From assembly GCF_030316845.1 (NCBI RefSeq), contig NZ_JASZYS010000002.1, positions 186,001 through 250,000 of the forward strand: a stretch of 64,000 nucleotides of DNA, read 5' to 3'. The notes beneath the pieces were generated by a model. The model was not told the DNA's origin. It saw only the letters and a list, made by a program, of their open reading frames with translations, and searched no databases. A program made the position numbers and the translations under genes. Below are positions 43,317 to 52,205 of this stretch, piece after piece. The DNA comes from Variovorax davisae. GTDB taxonomy: Bacteria; Pseudomonadota; Gammaproteobacteria; Burkholderiales; Burkholderiaceae_C. Positions within the stretch are counted from its first letter, which is position 1. Each line of letters starts with the position of its first letter.

Positions 43317-44977
43317 AGGCGCTCGACCGCGAGCGCTGGCTCACGGGGGCCGGCCTCGGGCTCGCGCTCGCCACCCTGGTGGTGATCGTCGCGCTGCCGG
43401 TGGCCGCGCTGGTGGGCCAGAGCTTCTTCAACCATGCGGGGGCCTTCGTCGGGCTGGCCAACTTCGCCCGCTACCTCGACAACCCGGCGCTGGTGCAGTC
43501 GGCCTTCAACAGCGTCTGGCTGGCCGCGCTGAGTGCCGTGCTGTGCACCGCGATCGCCTACGTCTACGCCTATGCGCTCACCCTCTCGTGCATGCGCGGC
43601 AAGGGCCTGCTGCGCGCGGTCGCGCTGCTGCCGCTGCTGGCGCCTTCGCTGCTGCCGGCGATCAGCCTGATCTACCTGTTCGGCAACCAGGGCCTCTTCA
43701 AGGACTGGCTGGGCGGCCTGTCGATCTACGGCCCGCTGGGCATCGTGCTCGGCTCGGTGTTCTGGACCCTGCCGCATGCGCTGCTGATCCTCACCACCGC
43801 GATGGCGACCTCCGACGGCCGGCTCTACGAGGCGGCGCAGACGCTCGGCGCCTCGCGCTGGCGGATCTTCCGCACGGTCACCCTGCCGGCCTCGCGCTAC
43901 GGGCTGATCGTGGCCTGCATGGTGGTCTTCGTGCTGGTCATCACCGACTTCGGCGTGCCCAAGGTGGTGGGCGGCCAGACCGGCGTGCTGGCGACCGACA
44001 TCTACAAGCAGGTGGTCGGGCAGCAGAACTTCCAGATGGGTGCGGTGGTCGGCTTCGTGCTCCTGATCCCGGCCGTGCTGTCGTTCGCGGTCGAGCGCCG
44101 GGTGCGGCGGCGCCAGGCGGCCGCGATGTCGGCCCGGGCGACCCCGCACCGGCCGGAGCCCGTGGCGCTGCGCGACCGCGTGCTGCTCGGCGTCTGCCTG
44201 CTGATCGCCGCGGCCATCCTCGTGATGATCGGGATGGCGGTGTTCGCATCGCTCGCCACCTACTGGCCCTACAAACTGGCGCCGTCGCTCAAGAACTACG
44301 ACTTCAGCAACATGGATGGCGGCGGCTGGGGCAGCTATGTCAACTCGCTGAAGCTCGGGCTGGGCGCCGCGGCGGCCGGCGCGGCCGCCACCTTCCTGTC
44401 GGCCTACCTGGTGGAGAAGCCGCGCCACTTCGGCCTCTTGCGCGAGGCGCTGAACCTGCTGGCCAACCTGCCGCTGGCGGTGCCCGGTCTGGTGCTGGGC
44501 GTGGGCTACATCTTCTTCTTCAATGCACCCTCGAATCCGCTCAACGGGCTCTACGGCGGCATGGCGATCCTGATCGTCTGCACCGTGGCGCATTTCTTCT
44601 CGGTCGCCCACCTGACCTCGCTCACCGCGCTGCGCCAGCTCGACCGCGAATACGAGCTGGTCGCGGAGTCGATGGGCGTGCCGTTCTGGCGCACGCTGTG
44701 GCGCGTGCACCTGCCGGTGGCGCTGCCCACGGTGCTGCAGGTCGGCGGCTACTTCTTCGTCAACGCGATGACCACCGTCTCGGCGGTGGTGTTCCTGTAT
44801 TCGCCCCAGACCACGCTGGCCGCGATCGCGGTGCTGAACATGGACGACGCCGGCGACGTGGCGCCGGCGGCGGCGATGGCCTCGCTGATCATGCTCACCG
44901 CGGCCATCGGCCGCGGGCTGTTCGCGCTGGCCGGGCGTGCGGTGCTGGCGCGGACCGAGGGTTGGCGCAGCCGCTAG
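43313..44977 (+). CDS. phnU: 2-aminoethylphosphonate-type ABC transporter permease (fused two-domain)
   Basis: A 554-residue membrane protein made of two BPD_transp_1 units of about six helices each, joined by a basic linker near residues 258-280 (VERRVRRRQAAAMSARATPHRPEP). Each unit has an EAA loop: YEAAQTLGASRWRIFRTVTLP and ELVAESMGVPFWRTLWRVHLP. Such double permeases occur in the PhnU2 and FbpB groups. The only start in the right place is TTG 43313, overlapping the phnT stop (TTGA), a sign of translational coupling. The 3' end overlaps the convergent nucleotidase gene by 4 bp. Confidence 0.8.
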   Translation: MKALDRERWLTGAGLGLALATLVVIVALPVAALVGQSFFNHAGAFVGLANFARYLDNPALVQSAFNSVWLAALSAVLCTAIAYVYAYALTLSCMRGKGLLRAVALLPLLAPSLLPAISLIYLFGNQGLFKDWLGGLSIYGPLGIVLGSVFWTLPHALLILTTAMATSDGRLYEAAQTLGASRWRIFRTVTLPASRYGLIVACMVVFVLVITDFGVPKVVGGQTGVLATDIYKQVVGQQNFQMGAVVGFVLLIPAVLSFAVERRVRRRQAAAMSARATPHRPEPVALRDRVLLGVCLLIAAAILVMIGMAVFASLATYWPYKLAPSLKNYDFSNMDGGGWGSYVNSLKLGLGAAAAGAAATFLSAYLVEKPRHFGLLREALNLLANLPLAVPGLVLGVGYIFFFNAPSNPLNGLYGGMAILIVCTVAHFFSVAHLTSLTALRQLDREYELVAESMGVPFWRTLWRVHLPVALPTVLQVGGYFFVNAMTTVSAVVFLYSPQTTLAAIAVLNMDDAGDVAPAAAMASLIMLTAAIGRGLFALAGRAVLARTEGWRSR

Positions 44978-45873
44978 CGCGGGTTGCTGATGCCGCTGCT
45001 CACGTGCCCCGAGGGCACATGGCGCGCCGCCGCGTCGACGTGGCCGGTCTGGTCGTCGAAGAAGAAGTCGGGCTCGAACTCGCGCAGGAACTCGCCCTTG
45101 GGCAGGCCGCCCAGGAACATGGCCTCGTCGACCTTGATGTTCCAGTTCATCAGCGTGCGGATCGCGCGTTCGTGGGCTGGCGCGCTGCGCGCCGTGACCA
45201 GCGCGGTGCGGATGCGCATGTCGGGGCTGCCGGCCTGCTGCAGCCGGTGCAGCGCCGCCAGCAGCGGCTTGAACGGTCCTTCGGGCAGCGGCAGCGCGGC
45301 CTTGGAGGACTCGTGCAACTGGAAGGCGTCGAGCCCCTCGGCCTGGAACACCCGCTCTGCCTCGTCGCTGAACAGCACCGCATCACCGTCGAAGGCGATG
45401 CGCACCTCGTTCGGATAGGCATCGCTCGCCCGCACCGACTCGACCAGCACGCGGGCCGCGGGAAAGCCCGCTACCAGCGCCTCGCGCACGTCCTCGGCAT
45501 TGACCGAGAGGAACAGGTGGGCGCGCAGCGGCCGCAGGTAGCCGAAGGGCGGCCGGCCCTGCGTGAAGACGCCGCGCTGCAGCGAGATGCCATTGGCCAC
45601 CCCGGAGCGGAACACCCGCATGCCCGACACCGGGTCGTTGCGCGACAGGATCACGACCTCGACCCGCTGCTGGCCAGCTTCGTTGAAGCGCAGCAGCTTG
45701 CGCACCAGCGAATAGGCGATGCCCGGCTGGGCGGGGACGTCGAGCCGTTCGAGCTGCAGCTTCATGTAGCCCGCGTCGTCGCCCGATTCGAAGATCCGGT
45801 TCTCTTCCTCGAGGTTGAACAGCGCGCGCGAGGAAATCGCCACCACCAGCTTGTCGTCGAGTGAGGCCGCCAT
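44974..45873 (-). CDS. 5'-nucleotidase (NT5C1-like)
   Basis: A 299-residue cytoplasmic enzyme of the 5'-nucleotidase family related to animal cytosolic NT5C1. It carries the family starter LVVAISSRALFNLEEENRIFE, the middle YPNEVRIAFDGDAVLFSDEAERVF with an Asp-rich catalytic-looking motif (FDGDAVLFSDE), and the end PDFFFDDQTGHVDAAA. Expected to release nucleosides from NMPs. It lies 2 bp after gspF on the same strand, so it is probably co-transcribed with the secretion genes although unrelated to secretion. Confidence 0.85.
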   Translation of the reverse strand: MAASLDDKLVVAISSRALFNLEEENRIFESGDDAGYMKLQLERLDVPAQPGIAYSLVRKLLRFNEAGQQRVEVVILSRNDPVSGMRVFRSGVANGISLQRGVFTQGRPPFGYLRPLRAHLFLSVNAEDVREALVAGFPAARVLVESVRASDAYPNEVRIAFDGDAVLFSDEAERVFQAEGLDAFQLHESSKAALPLPEGPFKPLLAALHRLQQAGSPDMRIRTALVTARSAPAHERAIRTLMNWNIKVDEAMFLGGLPKGEFLREFEPDFFFDDQTGHVDAAARHVPSGHVSSGISNPR

Positions 45874-45875
45874 GG

Positions 45876-47108
45876 CTACTTCACGAATTGATTCAGTTGA
45901 ATGATCGGCATCAGCACCGCCAGCACGATCAGCATCACGACCCCGCCCATCGCCACGATCAGCAGCGGCTCCAGGATGGTGGCCAGGTGCATCGCGCGGC
46001 GCTGTACTTCGGCGCCCAGCTGGTTGGCGGCGCGCTGCAGCATCAGCGGCAGCGTGCCGGTCTGCTCGCCCAGGCGCGCGAACATCGAGACGATGCCGGG
46101 AAAGCGCTTCTTCTGCGCCAGCGCCGAGGCCAGCGGCGCGCCTTCGCGCACCAGCACCAGCGCATCCAGCGCATCGGCGCGCATGGCGCTGTTGCTGAGC
46201 GTCTCGGAGGCCGCCTGCAGCGCGCGCAGGATCGGCACGCCGGCGGTCGCCAGCATCGCCAGCGTGCTGGCGAAGCGCGCCGCGTTGTAGCCGCGCGCCA
46301 GCTTGCCGACCAGCGGCAGGTTGAGCCAGGCGGCGTCGAAGCGCTCGCGGATGGCGGGGCGCGCCAGGGCGACCCGGGCGCCGACGGCCGCGACCACGAC
46401 CGCGACCAGCATCAGCCAGCCGTAGTTGCGAACGAAGGCGCTCAGCGCCAGCATCGCCACCGTGAGGATCGGCAGGGCCCGCTTGGTGCCGGCGAAGACG
46501 TTGGCCACCTGCGGCACCACGTAGCTGACCAGGAAGACCACGATCACGATCGCCACCAGGGTCACGATCGCCGGGTAGAGGGCGGCGCCGACCAGCTTCT
46601 GCTGCAGCGCCTGGCGCTGCTCCAGGTCGTCGGCCAGGCGCTCGAGCACCAGGCCCAGGTTGCCGCTCTGCTCGCCGGCGCCGATCACGGCGACGTAGAT
46701 CGGCGAGAACTCGCGCGGGTGCTGCGACAGCGCCCGGCCGAAGGGCGCGCCGGCGTTGACCTCGGCCCGCAGCGAGGCGACCAGGTTGCGCTGCGCCTCG
46801 GTCTCGGCCTCGTCGGTCAGCGCGGTCAGCGCCCGTTCGAGCGACAGGCCGGAGGACACCAGCCCCGCGATCTGCCGCGTCCAGACCGCCAGCGTGGTCG
46901 AGTTGAAGATCCGCCCGCCGCCGTACAGCCGGCGCCAGCCTCCGACCTCGGGCACGCCGCTCTCGACGCTGCCGACCACCGTCACCGACAGCGGGATCAG
47001 GGCCTGGGCGCGCAGCATCCCGCGTGCGCTGCGGGCCGTGTCGGCCTCCAGCACGCCCTTGCGGGCCAGGCCCTGGGCGTCGATGGCTTCGAAGGAATAG
47101 GCGGGCAT
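45876..47108 (-). CDS. gspF: type II secretion inner-membrane protein GspF
   Basis: A 410-residue polytopic platform protein of the type II secretion system. It has two T2SSF domains (about residues 75-195 and 275-395), each with the helix-loop pattern of the family (FTRQLAGLVSSGLSLERALTAL-type start; RFASTLAMLATAGVPILRALQAASETLSN in the second). The N-terminal PAYSFEAIDAQGLARKGVLEAD is typical of GspF. Three membrane helices anchor it. It links the ATPase GspE to the pseudopilus base. Six bp downstream of gspE. Confidence 0.95.
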   Translation of the reverse strand: MPAYSFEAIDAQGLARKGVLEADTARSARGMLRAQALIPLSVTVVGSVESGVPEVGGWRRLYGGGRIFNSTTLAVWTRQIAGLVSSGLSLERALTALTDEAETEAQRNLVASLRAEVNAGAPFGRALSQHPREFSPIYVAVIGAGEQSGNLGLVLERLADDLEQRQALQQKLVGAALYPAIVTLVAIVIVVFLVSYVVPQVANVFAGTKRALPILTVAMLALSAFVRNYGWLMLVAVVVAAVGARVALARPAIRERFDAAWLNLPLVGKLARGYNAARFASTLAMLATAGVPILRALQAASETLSNSAMRADALDALVLVREGAPLASALAQKKRFPGIVSMFARLGEQTGTLPLMLQRAANQLGAEVQRRAMHLATILEPLLIVAMGGVVMLIVLAVLMPIIQLNQFVK

Positions 47109-47114
47109 CGGGCG

Positions 47115-48530
47115 TCAGTCGCGGGTCACGCGCAGCAGTTCGGCGCGCGAGCTGATGCCGGCCTGGACCAGCCGTTCGCCATCCTCGCGCATCGAGCGCA
47201 GGCCGCCGCGCTCGGCCGCCACGAAGAGCTGGCTCTCGGGGGCGCGGTTGTGGATCAGCGACTGCACGGTCTCGTCGGCCACCAGCAGCTCGAAGATGCC
47301 GGTGCGGCCCTGGTAGCCGGTGTGGCCGCAGGCCTCGCAGCCCACGGGCTGGGCCTCGTGGCCGGCGGCCGGCGCACACACCGGGCACAGCTTGCGCACC
47401 AGCCGCTGGGCCAGCACGCCCAGCAGCGAGGAACTCAGCAGGAAGGGCTCCACGCCCATGTCGGTCAGGCGCGTGACGGCGCTGACCGAGTCGTTGGTGT
47501 GCAGCGTGGCCAGCACCAGGTGGCCGGTGAGCGAAGCCTGGATCGCGATCTGCGCGGTCTCGAAGTCGCGGATCTCGCCGATCATGATCACGTCCGGGTC
47601 CTGGCGCAGGATGGCCCGCAGCGCCTTGGCGAAGGTCAGGTCGATCTTGGCGTTGACCTGGGTCTGGCCGACGCCGTGCAGCTCGTACTCGATCGGGTCC
47701 TCGACCGTCATGATGTTGCTGCTGCTGGCGTCGAGCCGGCTGAGCGCGGCGTACAGCGTGGTGGTCTTGCCGGAGCCGGTCGGGCCGGTGACCAGGATGA
47801 TGCCGTGCGGCTGGCCGATCAGGTGTTCGAAGCGCGCCAGCGTGTCGCCCAGCATGCCCACCGACTCGAGCGTCAGCTTGCTCTCGGACTTGTCGAGCAG
47901 CCGCAGCACCGCCCGTTCGCCGTGTGCCGAGGGCAGGGTCGAGACCCGCACGTCGACCGCGCGGGTGCCGATGCGCAAGGAGATGCGGCCGTCCTGCGGC
48001 AGGCGCTTCTCGGCGATGTCGAGGTCGGCCATGATCTTCAGCCGCGAGATCAGCGCGGCATGCAGGGCGCGGTTGGGCTGCACCACCTCGCGCAGCGAAC
48101 CGTCGATGCGAAAGCGCACCGACGAGGTCCGCTCATAGGGTTCGATGTGGATGTCGCTCGCGCCGTCGCGCGCGGCCTGCGTGAGCAGGGCATTGAGCAT
48201 CCGGATGATCGGCGCGTCGCCGGCCGATTCGAGCAAGTCCTCGACCGCCGGCAGCTCCTGCATCATGCGCGAGAGGTCGGCGTCGCCCTGCACTTCGCTC
48301 ACCACCGCGGCCGCATTGGATTCGCCCTGCGCATAAGCGGTGCTGATGCGCTTGGCGAGCTGGTCGGGCGGGAGCGGCTCGAAGGTCTTCACCTGGAACT
48401 TGCGCAGCACCTCGCCGAGCGCGCTGCGCGGCGGCACCGCCGGCATCCAGAGCGTCAGGTTGCCGTCGTCCGTTTCTTCGAGCAGCAGTTGCTGGCTGCG
48501 CGCGAAAGCGTAGGGAAGTGGGTAGCGCAT
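47115..48530 (-). CDS. gspE: type II secretion ATPase GspE
   Basis: A 471-residue hexameric ATPase. Walker A GPTGSGKTT (249-257), Asp box region DIHIEP, Walker B VIMIGEIRD (314-322), His box LATLHTND (340-347) and the zinc tetra-cysteine motif Cys382, Cys385, Cys398, Cys401 are all present. The N1E domain is short. It energises pseudopilus assembly. The ATG at 48530 is 17 bp after the gspD stop codon. Confidence 0.95.
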   Translation of the reverse strand: MRYPLPYAFARSQQLLLEETDDGNLTLWMPAVPPRSALGEVLRKFQVKTFEPLPPDQLAKRISTAYAQGESNAAAVVSEVQGDADLSRMMQELPAVEDLLESAGDAPIIRMLNALLTQAARDGASDIHIEPYERTSSVRFRIDGSLREVVQPNRALHAALISRLKIMADLDIAEKRLPQDGRISLRIGTRAVDVRVSTLPSAHGERAVLRLLDKSESKLTLESVGMLGDTLARFEHLIGQPHGIILVTGPTGSGKTTTLYAALSRLDASSSNIMTVEDPIEYELHGVGQTQVNAKIDLTFAKALRAILRQDPDVIMIGEIRDFETAQIAIQASLTGHLVLATLHTNDSVSAVTRLTDMGVEPFLLSSSLLGVLAQRLVRKLCPVCAPAAGHEAQPVGCEACGHTGYQGRTGIFELLVADETVQSLIHNRAPESQLFVAAERGGLRSMREDGERLVQAGISSRAELLRVTRD

Positions 48531-48547
48531 CGGTGCTCTTGGCGTCG

Positions 48548-50830
48548 TTACGGCAATTCGCGGGAGGTCGAGGGGTCGGCCGTCGCCGGCAGGGCGCCCT
48601 TGAGCGGCGACGGCGCGAGCCGCGTCGACGTCGGTGTGGGCGGCGGGATGAGCACCGTACCCTCGAACGCGCCACCGCCACCGCCACCGCCACGGCCGCT
48701 GCTGGTCGGGCGGACGGGCGGCAGCGGCAGCACGCCGGCGTCGGGCACGTTGTCCAGCATGAGGTTGCCGCCTTCGGGCTGCCCTTGCTGCTGGGCGCTT
48801 TGAATCATCTGGTAGCGATCGTAGGCCAGGCTCTCGGTGGCAGCGCCGTCGCGCACCACCACCGGGCGCAGGAACATCATCAGGTTGACCTTCTCGCGGG
48901 AGCGGGTCTCGTTCTTGAACAGATTCCCCAGGATCGGGATGTCGCCGGCGAGCGGGACCTTCTCCAGGCTGTTGCTGTAGTTGTCCGACAGGAGGCCACC
49001 CAGCATGACGAGGCCGCCGTCTTCGACCAGTACGCTCGATTCGATCGAGCGCTTGTTCGTCGTCGGGCCGTTGATCGCGTTCTCCGTCCCTGCCTGCACC
49101 GTCGATGTTTCCTGGAAGACGACCATCTTGATGGTGCCGCTCTCGTTGATCTGGGGGCGCACCCGCAAGGTCAGGCCGACGTCCTTGCGCTCGATGGTCT
49201 GGAACGGGTTGACCGAGCCGTTCGAGGCGCCCGTGTTGGTGAACTGGCCGGTGACGAAGGGCACGTTCTGGCCGATCACGATCTTGGCCTCCTCGTTGTC
49301 GAGGGTCAACAGGTTCGGCTTCGAGAGCAGGTTGCCTTCCTTGTTCTGGGCGAGGAAGTTGGCGATCGCGTTGATCACGTAGCCGCCGGAGGTCTGGCGT
49401 CCGATGCCGATGTTCATGCCCGTGCCGAGGGTCGTCAGCGCCGCCGTGGTGCCGGTGGCGAGCGCCGCGGTCAGCGCCAGGATGTTCGCGCCGGTGAGGC
49501 TGGAGTTGGTGCCGATGACGCCGCGGTTGCCGACCGCGGTTTGCCACTGGACGCCGAACTCGGCGGCCCGGGTGGCGCTGACCTCGACGATCAGGGCTTC
49601 GATCATGACCTGCGCGCGCCGGCCGTCGAGCTTGTCGATGACCGCGCGGAGCTGCCGGTACTGGGGTTCCGAGGCCGTGATGATGAGCGAGTTGGTCGAA
49701 GGGTCGGCCTGGATCTGGCCGCCGGTCGACGGCTGGTTCGCGTTGTTGACCGGCGTGGTCGCCGCGGTGCTCGCGCCGGTGTTCTGCTGGTTGGCGCCCA
49801 GTTGCGGCGCCACCTGCGAAGTGCCGCCCTGTGCCGTGCTGCCGGTGGCGCCGGTGCCCGAGCCGCCGCGCGCCTCGGCCGAGATCGCCGCCCGCAGGGT
49901 GGTGGCCAGGCGCACCGCGTCGGCGTTCTTGAGGTAGACCACGTAGACGTTGCCGGCCGCGCCGTTGCCGGTGTCGATCGCCGGGCGGTCCAGCTTGTCG
50001 ATCAGCGTGCGCACCAGCTGGGCGCGTGCCGGATTGGCCGCCCGCACGATGATCGCGTTGCCGCGTGGCTCGGCCAGCAGCGTGGTGCGGAACGAGGCGT
50101 CGGCCTGGCCCGGCGCCGCCCCGGCGCCGGGGGTGGTGCTGCCGCCTTCCATCAGCCGCGTCACCAGCGGCACCATGTCGGTCGCCACCGAGTACTTCAG
50201 CTGGATCACCTCGATGTCGGAGGCGTTCGGCACGTCGAGCGCGGCCACGATGCGGGCCAGCCGGCGCATGTTCTCGGCGTAGTCGGTGATCACCAGCGAG
50301 TTGTTGCCGGGGTTCACGTTGATCGTGTTGTTGGGCGCGATCAGCGGCCGCAGCACCGGCAACAGGTTGTTGGCCGACTCGTAGTTGAGCTTGAAGATCT
50401 GGGTGACGATCTGGTTGCCGCTGAGGCTGGACCCGACGGGCGTCGAGGTCGTCACGGTGCTGCTCTGCAGCTTGGCGTCGGCTTCGGGCACCACCTTGTA
50501 GAGGCCGTCGGCCTGCACGATCGCGAAGCCCTGCAGCCGCAGCGCGGCGGCGAACTGGTTGAAGGCCGCGGCCGGTTCGATGGCGCGGTCGGTCTGCAGC
50601 GTGATGGTGCCCTTGACGCGCGGGTCGACCACCACGTCGCGCCCGGTCACGACGGCCATGGTGCGCGCCACCGATTCGATCTCGGCATTGCTGAAGTTCA
50701 GCGTGATCGGCTCGCCGCGCCGCAGCACGTCCTGGGCGAAGGCGGAAGGAATGCAGGCCGCGATCAGCATCTGCGCGGCGAGCGCGAGGGTGCCGAGGCG
50801 GACGCCGGAAGAAGACTTTGGCTTCGTCAT
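48548..50830 (-). CDS. gspD: type II secretion secretin GspD
   Basis: A 760-residue outer-membrane secretin. Signal peptide of about 32 residues (…ACIPSAFA|QD), then the N0 domain (RGEPITLNFSNAEIESVARTMAVVTGRDVVVD) and N1-N3 KH-like domains, with a Ser/Thr/Gly-rich insertion in N3 (residues about 315-375). The secretin core follows (QVMIEALIVEVSATRAAEFGVQW... VPLAGDIPILGNLFKNETRSREKVNLMMFLRPVVVRD), and an S-domain-like tail containing a run of nine glycines. It has no lipobox, so a pilotin may be needed; none is seen in the window. Confidence 0.95.
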   Translation of the reverse strand: MTKPKSSSGVRLGTLALAAQMLIAACIPSAFAQDVLRRGEPITLNFSNAEIESVARTMAVVTGRDVVVDPRVKGTITLQTDRAIEPAAAFNQFAAALRLQGFAIVQADGLYKVVPEADAKLQSSTVTTSTPVGSSLSGNQIVTQIFKLNYESANNLLPVLRPLIAPNNTINVNPGNNSLVITDYAENMRRLARIVAALDVPNASDIEVIQLKYSVATDMVPLVTRLMEGGSTTPGAGAAPGQADASFRTTLLAEPRGNAIIVRAANPARAQLVRTLIDKLDRPAIDTGNGAAGNVYVVYLKNADAVRLATTLRAAISAEARGGSGTGATGSTAQGGTSQVAPQLGANQQNTGASTAATTPVNNANQPSTGGQIQADPSTNSLIITASEPQYRQLRAVIDKLDGRRAQVMIEALIVEVSATRAAEFGVQWQTAVGNRGVIGTNSSLTGANILALTAALATGTTAALTTLGTGMNIGIGRQTSGGYVINAIANFLAQNKEGNLLSKPNLLTLDNEEAKIVIGQNVPFVTGQFTNTGASNGSVNPFQTIERKDVGLTLRVRPQINESGTIKMVVFQETSTVQAGTENAINGPTTNKRSIESSVLVEDGGLVMLGGLLSDNYSNSLEKVPLAGDIPILGNLFKNETRSREKVNLMMFLRPVVVRDGAATESLAYDRYQMIQSAQQQGQPEGGNLMLDNVPDAGVLPLPPVRPTSSGRGGGGGGGAFEGTVLIPPPTPTSTRLAPSPLKGALPATADPSTSRELP

Positions 50831-50832
50831 GG

Positions 50833-51627
50833 TCAACCCAGTGTGATGAGGGAGCGCGCGCCGTCGCGTCGTCCGATGATGTTCAACAAGTTCGAAAGCG
50901 CGTCTTCGCGGCCCGGCGCAGCGCTGGCCTCGCCGTCGAAGCGCATCGTCGTGCCGTTCCAGCGGCCGCTGCCGCTCAGTTGCAGGCTGCCTTCGCGGGT
51001 GGTCAGCAGCAGCGAAGGCACCGGCCCGCCTTCGAGGGCGATCCGGTAGCTGCCCATCGGCTTCAGGGTCGACAGGCTGGAAGAGATGTCGGTGGCGTCG
51101 AGCGTCGCCCGGCCGGCCAAGGTCAGCTTGGGGCCGCTCCAGCGCAGCACCAGCGCCTGCATCGAGAGGTCGAGCGCCCCCTCGAGCTTGAGCGTGTTCC
51201 AGGGCGCGCCGAAACCGGCCAGCATCGCCGCCGGCCAGCGTGACTGGCCGTCGCGCCACTCGAGCTCGACGCCGTCGGCGCGCGGGCGGCCCTTGAATTC
51301 GAGCGGCTTGGCCGCGCAGCAGGGCAGGTCGAGCGTGGCGGTGATGCCGTCCCAGCGCGGACGCAGGGTCCAGCCCAGCTGGCCGGGCAGCGAGATCGAT
51401 TCGGCGCCGCCCGCCCCGCTCGAGAACACGACGCCGGCGCTGCCGTTCCAGAGCGTGCCGCGCGCATTGATCAATTGCAGGTGGCCGTCGCTCCATTGCG
51501 CCAGGCCGGCCGCGAGCCAGCGCGCCGGCGCGAACACGGCCAACGCGAGGGCCACGCCGATGCACGCGCCGAGCACGGCCCAGCGCCAGCCGGCGCCGGA
51601 CGCTTGGGGGGTGGACGGAGTTGCCAT
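50833..51627 (-). CDS. gspN: type II secretion protein GspN
   Basis: A 264-residue bitopic inner-membrane protein: one N-terminal helix (WAVLGACIGVALALAVFAPARWLAAGL) and a periplasmic beta-rich domain with LINARGTLWNGSAGVVFSSG, typical of GspN. GspN is found in only part of T2SS loci and its role is unclear. It ends 2 bp before gspD and begins 8 bp after gspM. The last residues (IIGRRDGARSLITLG) match the family end. Confidence 0.85.
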   Translation of the reverse strand: MATPSTPQASGAGWRWAVLGACIGVALALAVFAPARWLAAGLAQWSDGHLQLINARGTLWNGSAGVVFSSGAGGAESISLPGQLGWTLRPRWDGITATLDLPCCAAKPLEFKGRPRADGVELEWRDGQSRWPAAMLAGFGAPWNTLKLEGALDLSMQALVLRWSGPKLTLAGRATLDATDISSSLSTLKPMGSYRIALEGGPVPSLLLTTREGSLQLSGSGRWNGTTMRFDGEASAAPGREDALSNLLNIIGRRDGARSLITLG

Positions 51628-51635
51628 GCGCGCTC

Positions 51636-52205
51636 TCAGCGGGCCGGCAGGCCCATGACCAGGGTGCCGTCCCAGCGCGGGCGGGGCGGGCCGGCCGGCG
51701 CGGCGGGGGGCGGCGGCGCTGCCCCGGGGCCGGCGGGGCCGCCCTGCGGGGCGCTGCTGCGCGTCAGGTGCACTTCGCGCGGCACCGCGCGTGCATTGCC
51801 GCGCGCCTGCGTGAGCAGCTGCGCGAGGGCGTCGGCCGGCGCGGCGCGCAGCGCGATGGTGGCGTTCTCGCCGGCCCCGGCGGATTGAAGCTGGGCGTTC
51901 GGCCCGAGGTTCTCGCGCACCGAGGCCTCGAGGGCGCGCATCGCATCGTCGCGGCTGGCGCGGGGCTGCGACTGCAGGGCCTTGGCCTGCTGCTGCAAGG
52001 CGGTCATCTGCTGCAGCTGCGCATCGAGCTTCGCATGCTCCGCCGGGGCGGCGGACAAGGTGCCCAGGGCCGGCGCCAGCGCCACCCACCAGACCAGCGC
52101 CAGGCCCACCAGCGCGGCCGCGCTCGCGACCAGGCGCTGTTCGCGCGGCGCGAGTTCGGGCCACCAGGCCTGCCACCGCGCGCCGAGGGCTTCGAGCCAC
52201 TTCAT
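51636..52205 (-). CDS. gspM: type II secretion protein GspM
   Basis: A 189-residue bitopic inner-membrane protein. The cytoplasmic tip is short (MKWLEALGARWQAWWPELAPREQR), one helix follows (LVASAAALVGLALVWWVALAPAL), then a coiled-coil (residues about 50-85) and a ferredoxin-like periplasmic domain. The C-terminal 40 residues are a Pro/Gly/Ala-rich tail not typical of short GspM proteins. It would form the assembly platform with GspL, whose stop codon it overlaps by 4 bases. Confidence 0.85.
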   Translation of the reverse strand: MKWLEALGARWQAWWPELAPREQRLVASAAALVGLALVWWVALAPALGTLSAAPAEHAKLDAQLQQMTALQQQAKALQSQPRASRDDAMRALEASVRENLGPNAQLQSAGAGENATIALRAAPADALAQLLTQARGNARAVPREVHLTRSSAPQGGPAGPGAAPPPPAAPAGPPRPRWDGTLVMGLPAR